64,000 nucleotides of DNA from Nocardiopsis sp. NRRL B-16309 (GTDB lineage Bacteria; Actinomycetota; Actinomycetes; Streptosporangiales; Streptosporangiaceae): contig NZ_LGEC01000084.1 of the NCBI RefSeq assembly GCF_001279585.1, positions 1-64,000 of the forward strand, given 5' to 3'. The translations under genes and the position numbers were made by a program. The notes beneath the pieces were generated by a model. That model did not search any database and was not told the origin of the DNA. It saw only the letters and a list, made by a program, of their open reading frames with translations. Shown piece after piece: positions 32,831 through 39,894 of this stretch (the stretch's first letter is position 1; every line of letters begins with the position of its first letter).

Positions 32831-34471
32831 ATGGCGGAGCTGACGATCCGGCCGGACGAGATCCGGGACGCGCTACAGCGCTTCGTCCAGTCGTACGAGC
32901 CTGATGCCACCCGCGCGGAAGAGGTCGGAACCGTCACCTACTCCGGTGACGGCATCGCCCGCGTCGGTGGCCTTCCCTCGGCGATGGCGAACGAGCTGCT
33001 GAAGTTCGAGGACGGCACACTGGGCCTGGCCCAGAACCTTGAGGTCGGCGAGATCGGTGTCGTGGTGCTGGGTGACTTCACCAGCATCGAGGAGGGCCAG
33101 AAGGTGCGCCGCACCGGACAGCTCCTCTCGGTGCCGGTGGGTGACAACTTCCTCGGCCGCGTGGTGGACCCCCTGGGTGCCCCCATCGACGGCAAGGGTG
33201 AGATCGAGACGACCGAGCGCCGCGACCTGGAGCTCCAGGCCGCGACGGTGATGGAGCGGCAGCCGGTCCACGAGCCGCTGCAGACCGGCATCAAGGCGAT
33301 CGACACCATGACCCCGATCGGCCGCGGCCAGCGCCAGCTGCTGATCGGCGACCGGCAGACCGGTAAGACCGCGGTCGGTATCGACGCGATCATCAACCAG
33401 AAGGCCAACTGGGAGTCGGGCGACCCCGACAAGCAGGTGCGCTGCATCTACGTGGCGATCGGCCAGAAGGGCTCCACCATCGCCGGTGTGCGCGGCGCCC
33501 TCGAAGAGGCCGGCGCGATGGAGTACACCACCATCGTCGCCTCGCCCGCGTCGGACCCGGCGGGCTTCAAGTACCTGTCGCCGTACACCGGTTCGGCCCT
33601 GGGCCAGCACTGGATGTACGAGGGCAAGCACGTCCTCATCGTCTTCGACGACCTGACCAAGCAGGCCGAGGCCTACCGTGCGGTCTCCCTGCTGCTGCGC
33701 CGCCCGCCGGGCCGTGAGGCCTACCCGGGTGACGTCTTCTACCTGCACTCCCGGCTTCTAGAGCGCTGCGCCAAGCTCTCCGACGAGCTGGGCAAGGGCT
33801 CGATGACGGCGCTGCCGATCATCGAGACCAAGGCGGGCGACGTCTCGGCGTACATCCCCACCAACGTCATCTCCATCACCGACGGCCAGGTCTTCCTGGA
33901 CTCGGACCTGTTCAACCAGGGCCAGCGTCCGGCGATCGACGTCGGTGTGTCGGTCTCCCGTGTCGGTGGCGCGGCCCAGACCAAGGCCACCAAGGGTGTC
34001 TCCGGCACGCTGCGCCTGGGTCTGGCCCAGTACCGCGAGCTGGAGGCGTTCTCCGCCTTCGGTTCCGACCTGGACGCGGTCTCCAAGCAGCAGCTGGAGC
34101 GCGGCGCCCGGATGATGGAGCTGCTCAAGCAGGGCCAGTACTCGCCCTTCTCCATGGAGAAGACGGTGGTGTCGATCTGGGCCGGCAACACGGGCAAGAT
34201 CGACGAGGTCCCGGTGGAGGACGTGCGCCGCTTCGAGGAGGACTTCCTGTCCTACCTGGAGCGCGAGCACAAGGGCATTCTCGACAACATCCGCGAGAGC
34301 GGGAAGTTCGAGAAGGAGACCCAGCAGGCCCTCGAAAGCGCCATCGAGAAGTTCAAGCAGGGCTTCCAGACCTCGGCCGGCAGCCTTCTGGGCACCGAGG
34401 CCGAGGCCGAGGCGCTCGCTGAGGAGAAGGTCGGCCAGGAGACCATCAAGGTCGCCAAGGGCGGGAAGTAA
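32831..34471 (+). CDS. atpA: ATP synthase subunit alpha
   Basis: 546 residues. Non-catalytic nucleotide-binding subunit of F1, with Walker A Gly-Asp-Arg-Gln-Thr-Gly-Lys-Thr near residue 173 and the alpha signature Pro-Ala-Ile-Asp-Val-Gly-Val-Ser-Val-Ser-Arg. A C-terminal extension of about 35 residues, rich in Glu and Ala, exceeds the E. coli protein; mycobacterial alpha has a comparable extension that limits ATP hydrolysis. Whether this one works likewise is untested. Confidence 0.97.
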   Translation: MAELTIRPDEIRDALQRFVQSYEPDATRAEEVGTVTYSGDGIARVGGLPSAMANELLKFEDGTLGLAQNLEVGEIGVVVLGDFTSIEEGQKVRRTGQLLSVPVGDNFLGRVVDPLGAPIDGKGEIETTERRDLELQAATVMERQPVHEPLQTGIKAIDTMTPIGRGQRQLLIGDRQTGKTAVGIDAIINQKANWESGDPDKQVRCIYVAIGQKGSTIAGVRGALEEAGAMEYTTIVASPASDPAGFKYLSPYTGSALGQHWMYEGKHVLIVFDDLTKQAEAYRAVSLLLRRPPGREAYPGDVFYLHSRLLERCAKLSDELGKGSMTALPIIETKAGDVSAYIPTNVISITDGQVFLDSDLFNQGQRPAIDVGVSVSRVGGAAQTKATKGVSGTLRLGLAQYRELEAFSAFGSDLDAVSKQQLERGARMMELLKQGQYSPFSMEKTVVSIWAGNTGKIDEVPVEDVRRFEEDFLSYLEREHKGILDNIRESGKFEKETQQALESAIEKFKQGFQTSAGSLLGTEAEAEALAEEKVGQETIKVAKGGK

Positions 34472-34474
34472 CCC

Positions 34475-35395
34475 ATGGGTGCACAGCTTCGCGTCTATCG
34501 CCGGAGGATCCGCTCGACGAAGTCGATGGCGAAGATCACCCGCGCGATGGAGCTCATCGCCACGACGCGCATCACCAAGGCGCAGCGTGCGGCGGAGGCT
34601 GCCGGACCCTACGCGCGGGAGATCACGCGGGCGGTCTCCGCTCTGGCCGGCCGGGTGACCGATCACCCGCTGCTGACCGAGTCGGAGAACCCGACCCGCG
34701 CGGCCGTCCTGGTCATCACCAGCGACAAGGGTCTGGCCGGGGCCTTCTCGACCAACGCCCTCAAGGAGGCCGACTCCCTGTCCCAGCTCCTCAGGGAGCA
34801 GGGCAAGGAGGTCGTCACCTACATGGTGGGCCGCAAGGGAGTGGGCTTCTACAAGTTCCGCGAGCGCCCGGTCGAGGCCTCGTGGGAGGGCTTCACCGAG
34901 CGTCCGACCTACGCGCACGCCCAGGAGATCGGCTCCGCCCTCATGGAGAAGTTCGCCATGGACAGCGCCGACGGCGGTGTCGACGAGATCCACGTGGTCT
35001 CGACGGAGTTCGTCTCGATGCTGACCCAGCGCGCCGGGTCCGTCCGGGCCCTGCCGCTGGAGGTCGAGGAGGTCGAGGAGGAGGAGCTGCAGGCCGCCAC
35101 CGGAGGTGGGGCGCTGCCGCTCTACGAGTTCGAGCCCTCCGCGGAGGAGGCCCTGGAACAGCTGCTTCCGCAGTACGTCACCAACAGGATCTACTTCGCA
35201 CTCCTCGAGTCCTCCGCCTCCCAGCAGGCGTCCCGTCGCGCGGCCATGAAGGCCGCGACCGACAACGCCGAGGAACTCGCCAAGAACCTGACCCGACTGG
35301 CCAACCAGGCGCGTCAGGCCGAGATCACCAACGAGATCAGTGAGATTGTCGGCGGTGCCGACGCGCTCTCTGCTGCCAGCGCGGGAAGTGAGTAA
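34475..35395 (+). CDS. atpG: ATP synthase subunit gamma
   Basis: 306 residues, the central rotor shaft. N-terminal Arg-Arg-Arg-Ile-Arg-Ser-Thr-Lys-Ser-Met-Ala-Lys-Ile-Thr-Arg-Ala-Met-Glu and the matching C-terminal helix form the coiled coil. An acidic loop near residue 190 (Glu-Glu-Val-Glu-Glu-Glu-Glu-Leu) corresponds to an insertion described for mycobacteria and relatives. Three bases separate it from atpA and five from atpD. Confidence 0.96.
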   Translation: MGAQLRVYRRRIRSTKSMAKITRAMELIATTRITKAQRAAEAAGPYAREITRAVSALAGRVTDHPLLTESENPTRAAVLVITSDKGLAGAFSTNALKEADSLSQLLREQGKEVVTYMVGRKGVGFYKFRERPVEASWEGFTERPTYAHAQEIGSALMEKFAMDSADGGVDEIHVVSTEFVSMLTQRAGSVRALPLEVEEVEEEELQAATGGGALPLYEFEPSAEEALEQLLPQYVTNRIYFALLESSASQQASRRAAMKAATDNAEELAKNLTRLANQARQAEITNEISEIVGGADALSAASAGSE

Positions 35396-35400
35396 CAAAA

Positions 35401-36846
35401 GTGACTGCGACTGTTGAAGGGACGGCCGGGGCTGGCACCGCCACCGGCCGGATCGCCCGAGTCACGGGCCCGGTCGTCGACGTGGAGTTCCCCGTCGGCT
35501 CCCTGCCTGCCATGTACAACGCCCTGCACACCGACGTGAGCATCGGCGGCAAGACCAAGACCGTCACCCTGGAGGTCGCCCAGCACCTCGGTGACAACCT
35601 GGTCCGCGCCATCTCCCTGGCGCCCCAGGACGGCATGGTCCGCGGCGCCGAGGTGCGCGACACCGGCGCGCCGATCAGCGTGCCCGTCGGCGACGTCGTC
35701 AAGGGCCACGTGTTCAACACCCTGGGCGAGTCGATGGACGTGCCCTCCTCGGAGCTGGGTGCGACCGAGTACTGGCCGATCCACCGCAAGGCCCCGTCCT
35801 TCGACGAGCTTGAGTCCAAGACCGAGATGCTGGTCACGGGCATCAAGGTGATCGACCTCCTCACGCCGTACGTGCGTGGCGGCAAGATCGGTCTGTTCGG
35901 CGGTGCCGGTGTCGGCAAGACGGTGCTCATCCAGGAGATGATCACCCGTATCGCCCGCAACTTCGGTGGTGTGTCCGTGTTCGCCGGTGTCGGTGAGCGC
36001 ACCCGTGAGGGTACGGACCTCTTCCTGGAGATGGACGAGATGGGCGTCCTCCCGGACACCGCGCTCGTCTTCGGCCAGATGGACGAGCCCCCGGGCACCC
36101 GTCTGCGGGTGGCGCTGTCCGCTCTGACGATGGCGGAGTACTTCCGCGACGTCCAGAAGCAGGACGTGCTCCTGTTCATCGACAACATCTTCCGTTTCAC
36201 CCAGGCCGGTATGGAGGTCTCCACGCTGCTGGGCCGTATGCCCTCGGCCGTGGGCTACCAGCCGAACCTGGCGGACGAGATGGGTCAGCTGCAGGAGCGG
36301 ATCACCTCGACGCGTGGTCACTCGATCACCTCGATGCAGGCGATCTACGTCCCCGCGGACGACTACACCGACCCCGCTCCGGCGACCACCTTCGCCCACC
36401 TGGACGCGACGACCGAGCTCTCCCGCCCGATCTCGCAGAAGGGCATCTACCCGGCGGTGGACCCGCTGGCCTCCACCTCGCGCATCCTGGACCCGCAGTA
36501 CGTGGGCGAGGAGCACTACCAGGTGGCCCAGCGGGTGAAGGAGATCCTGCAGCGCAACAAGGACCTGCAGGACCAGATCGCCATCCTCGGTATGGACGAG
36601 CTGTCCGAAGAGGACAAGATCGTCGTCAACCGGGCGCGGCGCCTGGAGCGCTTCCTGTCGCAGAACATGTTCGTGGCGGAGAAGTTCACCGGCACCCCGG
36701 GCGTGTTCGTGCCGCTGGAGGAGACCATCTCCTCCTTCAAGGCGGTCTGCGACGGTGAGTACGACCACCTGCCCGAGCAGGCCTTCCTCGACGTCGGCAA
36801 CATCGACATGGTCGTCGAGAAGGCGAAGAAGCTGCAGGGCGAGTAG
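35401..36846 (+). CDS. atpD: ATP synthase subunit beta
   Basis: 481 residues, catalytic subunit. Walker A is Gly-Gly-Ala-Gly-Val-Gly-Lys-Thr near residue 167, and the catalytic Gly-Glu-Arg-Thr-Arg-Glu-Gly follows. The Asp-Glu-Leu-Ser-Glu-Glu-Asp loop in the C-terminal domain is conserved. GTG start. A strong hairpin lies immediately after the stop, before atpC. Confidence 0.97.
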   Translation: MTATVEGTAGAGTATGRIARVTGPVVDVEFPVGSLPAMYNALHTDVSIGGKTKTVTLEVAQHLGDNLVRAISLAPQDGMVRGAEVRDTGAPISVPVGDVVKGHVFNTLGESMDVPSSELGATEYWPIHRKAPSFDELESKTEMLVTGIKVIDLLTPYVRGGKIGLFGGAGVGKTVLIQEMITRIARNFGGVSVFAGVGERTREGTDLFLEMDEMGVLPDTALVFGQMDEPPGTRLRVALSALTMAEYFRDVQKQDVLLFIDNIFRFTQAGMEVSTLLGRMPSAVGYQPNLADEMGQLQERITSTRGHSITSMQAIYVPADDYTDPAPATTFAHLDATTELSRPISQKGIYPAVDPLASTSRILDPQYVGEEHYQVAQRVKEILQRNKDLQDQIAILGMDELSEEDKIVVNRARRLERFLSQNMFVAEKFTGTPGVFVPLEETISSFKAVCDGEYDHLPEQAFLDVGNIDMVVEKAKKLQGE

Positions 36847-36854
36847 GTTCCGGT

Positions 36855-36886
36855 CGGTCCGGCCCCCGTCCGCGGGGGCCGGACCG
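36855..36886 (+). terminator. Intra-operon hairpin between atpD and atpC
   Basis: A perfect 14-bp stem (36855-36868 with 36873-36886) and 4-nt loop fill most of the 69-base gap. It has the form of a terminator but lies inside the operon; it may attenuate atpC or protect the upstream mRNA from 3' decay. Confidence 0.6.
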
Positions 36887-36915
36887 CCTGAACCCGCCCA
36901 CGAGCCGAGGAGTTT

Positions 36916-37311
36916 GTGGCAGTGTCGAAGAAGCTTTTCGTCGAGATCGTCTCGCCCGAACGTGAGATTTGGGCGGGCGAGGGCGACATGGTCATCGCGA
37001 AGACCGTCGATGGCGAGATCGGTGTCCAGCCCGGGCACGTCCCCGTGCTCGCGGTGCTGGCGCACGACGCGGTCGTTCGCGTCCTCGGGGCTCGGGAGAC
37101 CGGTGAGGTCGTGGCGGCCGCGCACAGCGGGTTCGTCTCCGTCTCCGGTGAGGGTCGTGTCTCGATTCTCGCCGAGACCGCCGAGCTGGCCGAGGACATC
37201 GACGTGGAACGGGCGCGCACGGCGCTGACGTCCGCGTCCGAGGGCGGCGACGACGTCGCCCTGGGGCGCGCCCGCAGCCGTCTGCGCGCCGCCGGCGAGG
37301 AAGTCGCCTAA
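36916..37311 (+). CDS. atpC: ATP synthase subunit epsilon
   Basis: 131 residues: N-terminal beta-sandwich (Glu-Ile-Val-Ser-Pro-Glu-Arg-Glu-Ile-Trp, then Val-Gln-Pro-Gly-His-Val-Pro-Val-Leu) and a short helical C-terminal part that can inhibit ATP hydrolysis. GTG 36916 is only 3 bases after GAGGAG; an in-frame GTG at 36922 with 9-base spacing is an alternative. Last gene of the core operon. Confidence 0.94.
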   Translation: MAVSKKLFVEIVSPEREIWAGEGDMVIAKTVDGEIGVQPGHVPVLAVLAHDAVVRVLGARETGEVVAAAHSGFVSVSGEGRVSILAETAELAEDIDVERARTALTSASEGGDDVALGRARSRLRAAGEEVA

Positions 37312-37329
37312 CGAGAGGGACGGCACACG

Positions 37330-37818
37330 ATGGATCGACTGCTGCCTGGCACGACGTGGTTCGACGCCACGCAGTGGGCGTTCATCGCCCTGCTCCTCGT
37401 CCTTCTCGCGGTGGTGCTCGCCGCCTTCGTACGCCGCGCCGTGCTCAAACGGCGCGGCGGTGCGGTGGAGTGTTACCTGCGTGCTCCCGAGGAGAGGGGC
37501 CGCCGGGGCGAGTGGCGGATCGGCTTCGGCCGGTACGGCTCGGAGAACCTCGGCTGGTTCCCCCTCTTCTCGCTCAGACCGCGGCCGACAGCGATGCTGT
37601 CGCGCCGCGGTCTCGTCGTTGTGGGGCGCCGTTCCCCCGACGCCGACGACCTGTCCTACCTGCCGGCCGACGTCACCGTGCTCCAGGTGGGCTGGGCGTC
37701 CGTCGGCGACGGCGACCCCGAGGAGGTGTCGTTCGAGATCGCGATGAACGACAGCACGCTCACCGGGTTCCTGTCCTGGATGGAGTCGATGCCTCCGGGC
37801 ACCCGCTGGGAGGCCTGA
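37330..37818 (+). CDS. DUF2550 membrane-anchored protein
   Basis: 162 residues: one N-terminal membrane helix (about 14-36) and a basic cytoplasmic domain with Trp-Arg-Ile-Gly-Phe-Gly-Arg-Tyr and Leu-Gly-Trp-Phe-Pro-Leu-Phe-Ser-Leu. This is the DUF2550 family that follows atpC in mycobacteria and other actinobacteria. Eighteen bases separate it from atpC, so it is probably cotranscribed. No function is established; the constant position suggests a link to the membrane energy machinery. Confidence 0.85.
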   Translation: MDRLLPGTTWFDATQWAFIALLLVLLAVVLAAFVRRAVLKRRGGAVECYLRAPEERGRRGEWRIGFGRYGSENLGWFPLFSLRPRPTAMLSRRGLVVVGRRSPDADDLSYLPADVTVLQVGWASVGDGDPEEVSFEIAMNDSTLTGFLSWMESMPPGTRWEA

Positions 37819-37874
37819 GCGGCGTCCCGCACGGCGGCTTGACGGGCCCGTCCCCGGTGGGGAGCATGGGCCCC

Positions 37875-38174
37875 ATGATCGTCGCCTTCTCTGTGTCCCC
37901 ACTCGGTTCCGGTGAGTCCGTCGCCCCCGCCGTCGCGCGCGCGGTGAAGGTCGTGCGGGACAGCGGGCTGCCCAACGAGACCTCCGCCATGTTCACCAGC
38001 ATCGAGGGTGAGTGGGACGAGGTCATGGACGTCGTCAAGCGCGCGGTGGCGGCCGCGGGGGAGGGGGCGTCCCGGGTGTCGCTCACCCTCAAGGCCGACA
38101 TCCGCGAGGGCGTCACCGACGGCCTGCGGAGCAAGGTCGAGGACCTCGAACGCGAACTGGACGCCCTGGACTGA
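37875..38174 (+). CDS. Thiamine-binding protein of the MTH1187/YkoF family (DUF77)
   Basis: 99-residue ferredoxin-like protein. Typical strands are Met-Ile-Val-Ala-Phe-Ser-Val-Ser-Pro-Leu-Gly and Ser-Arg-Val-Ser-Leu-Thr-Leu-Lys-Ala-Asp-Ile-Arg; Asn-Glu-Thr-Ser-Ala-Met-Phe-Thr is the family signature. Members form oligomers and bind thiamine or a related ligand. ATG 37875 is chosen over ATG 37866 for ribosome-site spacing. Encoded 56 bases after the DUF2550 gene. Confidence 0.88.
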   Translation: MIVAFSVSPLGSGESVAPAVARAVKVVRDSGLPNETSAMFTSIEGEWDEVMDVVKRAVAAAGEGASRVSLTLKADIREGVTDGLRSKVEDLERELDALD

Positions 38175-38212
38175 CCCCGGGCCGCACCCGCCCCGGCCGG
38201 GGCGCCCAGGGA

Positions 38213-38263
38213 GTGTTCTTCTGCGGCCTGGCGGCCGTGAGCCCGGAATGCCGCGAAGAACAC
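38213..38263. terminator. Bidirectional terminator
   Basis: GTGTTCTTC (38213-38221) pairs with GAAGAACAC (38255-38263), and inside it GCGGC (38223-38227) pairs with GCCGC (38250-38254), separated by a one-base bulge. It lies between convergent genes. Confidence 0.7.
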
Positions 38264-38266
38264 GAC

Positions 38267-38863
38267 CTAGCGTTCGCCGCCGGGCTTCCAGAGGACCTCG
38301 TCGCCGTCGCCGGCGACGTACCGGCCCAGGATGAACAGCAGGTCCGACAGCCGGTTGAGGTACTGGGCGGTGAGCGGGTTGACCGTGTCGCCGTGCTCCT
38401 CGATCGCCGCCCACACGGCCCGCTCGGCCCGCCGCACCACGATCCGCGCGGTGTGCAGCAGCGCCACGGTGGGGGAGCCGCCGGGCAGCAGGAAGCTGCG
38501 CAGGGTCGGCAGGTCGGCGTTGTAGGTGTCGCAGGCCTCCTCCAGACGCGCGACGTACTCCGGCTCCACCCGCAGCGGCGGGTAGGCGGGATCGGGCGTG
38601 ATCGGGGTCGACAGGTCCGCACCCAGGTCGAAGAGCTCGTTCTGGACGCGGCCGAGCAGTGTCCGGACGTCGTCGGGGACGTCACCGAGCGTCAGCACCA
38701 GGCCGATGGCGGCGTTGGCCTCCTCCGTGTCGGCGTAGCCCACCAGGCGCGTGTCGTTCTTGCTCGTCCGGCTCATGTCCGCGAGCGACGTGGTCCCCGC
38801 GTCGCCCGTCCGTGTGTAGATCTTCGACAGTACGACCGGCTTGTCCGTGTCCCGTTTGGTCAT
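38267..38863 (-). CDS. Cob(I)alamin adenosyltransferase, PduO type
   Basis: 198 residues. It attaches the adenosyl group of ATP to cob(I)alamin, making the cofactor needed by the mutase encoded at 54 kb. The N-terminal ATP motif Tyr-Thr-Arg-Thr-Gly-Asp-Ala-Gly-Thr-Thr is diagnostic, as is Asn-Arg-Leu-Ser-Asp-Leu-Leu-Phe near the C-terminus. The ATG at 38863 stands 7 bases after TAGGGT, a -10-like box on this strand, so the mRNA is probably leaderless; an in-frame GTG three codons earlier is less likely. Confidence 0.93.
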   Translation of the reverse strand: MTKRDTDKPVVLSKIYTRTGDAGTTSLADMSRTSKNDTRLVGYADTEEANAAIGLVLTLGDVPDDVRTLLGRVQNELFDLGADLSTPITPDPAYPPLRVEPEYVARLEEACDTYNADLPTLRSFLLPGGSPTVALLHTARIVVRRAERAVWAAIEEHGDTVNPLTAQYLNRLSDLLFILGRYVAGDGDEVLWKPGGER

Positions 38864-39176
38864 GGTCCCCACCCTAGGGTTCGGTCGGCCCGGAGTGACG
38901 CACGGGCGCCGTCGGGGGCGCCGCGGACGCCGGGCCGGATCACCGGGAGTGACGGAGGATAACTGTTCAGTCTCAGCAGGTGAAGGTGACGCAGCTCACT
39001 GATACATTGGGGCACATGGAAGCTACTCAACGTAGTTTCCGCGGTGTACGCGTTCGCGCTCCCGTGTGGAAGAGGGGGGCCACCCGGGCCCGGTCGCGGA
39101 GGGGGAACACCGCTCGGGGCGGAAGGCGTGGAACCGGGGGGTTCACGCCTTCCGCTCCCGCTCGGGGGCGCTTCAC
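38864..39176. other. Gap with CRP-like site, possible leaderless small ORF or sRNA, and hairpin
   Basis: GTGA-N6-TCAC lies at 38986-38999. TACATT (39003-39008) ends 7 bases before an ATG at 39016, the leaderless pattern seen elsewhere in this window. The ORF begins Met-Glu-Ala-Thr-Gln-Arg-Ser-Phe-Arg-Gly with A/T-ending codons unlike the neighbours, then runs without stop through a strong hairpin (39119-39134 with 39141-39155, one bulge) and into the repeat region until 39423. A short transcript ending at the hairpin, coding or not, is plausible. I do not annotate a protein. Confidence 0.35.
39119..39155 (+). terminator. Hairpin upstream of repeat element B1
   Basis: GCGGAAGGCGTGGAAC (39119-39134) pairs with GTTCACGCCTTCCGC (39141-39155) with a single bulged G, around a 6-nt loop. 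Confidence 0.55.
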
Positions 39177-39251
39177 GCCGGGTCCTTCGTCGTCGCTTCT
39201 GCCTGGCTCGCAGGCTCGCTGGCGGCAGAGACTCCTCCTGCAGGCACCGGC
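39177..39251 (+). repeat. Dispersed 75-nt element, copy B1
   Basis: GCCGGGTCC (39177-39185) faces GGCACCGGC (39243-39251), 7 of 9 pairs. The interior starts CTTCGTCGTCGCTTC and ends CTCCTCCTGCA like copies A and B2, but its middle is changed and includes TCTGCC/GGCAGA as an alternative inner helix. Confidence 0.6.
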
Positions 39252-39422
39252 GCGCCCCTCACACCTGTGCTTTCTTTGGGCCTCCGCTCGTTCCTCGCTT
39301 TGGCCCGTGCTCGGGGCGCCTTTGAGACGGGGCCTTCGCGCCTTGCGGTGCACGCCCTCGTTCCTCGGGAGCGCACCTCCAGCCACTCCAGGACCCGTCG
39401 GCGCCCTCGCTGGCGCCGGGTA

Positions 39423-39496
39423 GCCAGTGTTCTTCGTCGTCGACTTGCCTTGCTCGTTCCTCGCGGCGGCCCCGTCTCCTCCTGCAGAACACTGGC
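39423..39496 (+). repeat. Dispersed 74-nt element, copy B2
   Basis: GCCAGTGTTC (39423-39432) pairs perfectly over 10 bp with GAACACTGGC (39487-39496). The 54-nt interior (39433-39486) matches copy A with one difference, while both arms have changed in a compensating way. GCGCCCCTC follows the right arm in A, B1 and B2. Confidence 0.7.
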
Positions 39497-39499
39497 GCG

Positions 39500-39850
39500 C
39501 CCCTCGCGAACCCCCCTGTGGCCCCGTCACCTGAACGGCCACCAACCCCCTGTGGCCAAGGCGCCTTGAACGGCCACCTCCAACCCCCAGTGGTCCGGGC
39601 AGCCTGAACGGGCTTACCTCTCACCCCCTGGGGCTGGGGTAGGCCCGCGTGTGCGCGTCCCCCCTGGGGTTGATGCGGGGTTGACCGGCCACCTCCCACC
39701 CCCTGGGGTTCAGGCAGTTACCTCTCTCCCCTGGGGTTGGGGTAGGCCCGCGTGTGCGGGTCCAAGCCCCGTGGAGTTGACGCAGGCTGAATGGCCGCCC
39801 TCAGCCCGTTGGGTCGCGCAGTCTGAACCCTTGGGGGGCGCTGGGCCCGG
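39500..39850. repeat. Degenerate tandem array in the adenosyltransferase to M28 peptidase gap
   Basis: No gene is supported here. TGAACGG or a one-base variant recurs at 39532, 39567, 39605, 39682 and 39788, usually followed by CC-rich sequence and CCCCTGTGG or CCCCTGGGG. GGGGTAGGCCCGCGTGTGCG occurs twice (from 39637 and 39740), and its core TAGGCCCGCG also occurs in the array at 14.7 kb. Same unit type as the array at 14581-15010. Confidence 0.65.
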
Positions 39851-39894
39851 AGGCGTGCCTCCGGGCCCAGCTGGTTGGTCGTCGTGGCTGGTGG

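Noticed and set aside
38980..39423. Open frame running from the CRP-like site through a hairpin and repeat elements
   Set aside because: It crosses a strong terminator-like stem and repeats; composition mimics coding. Only its first codons were kept as a possible small unit.
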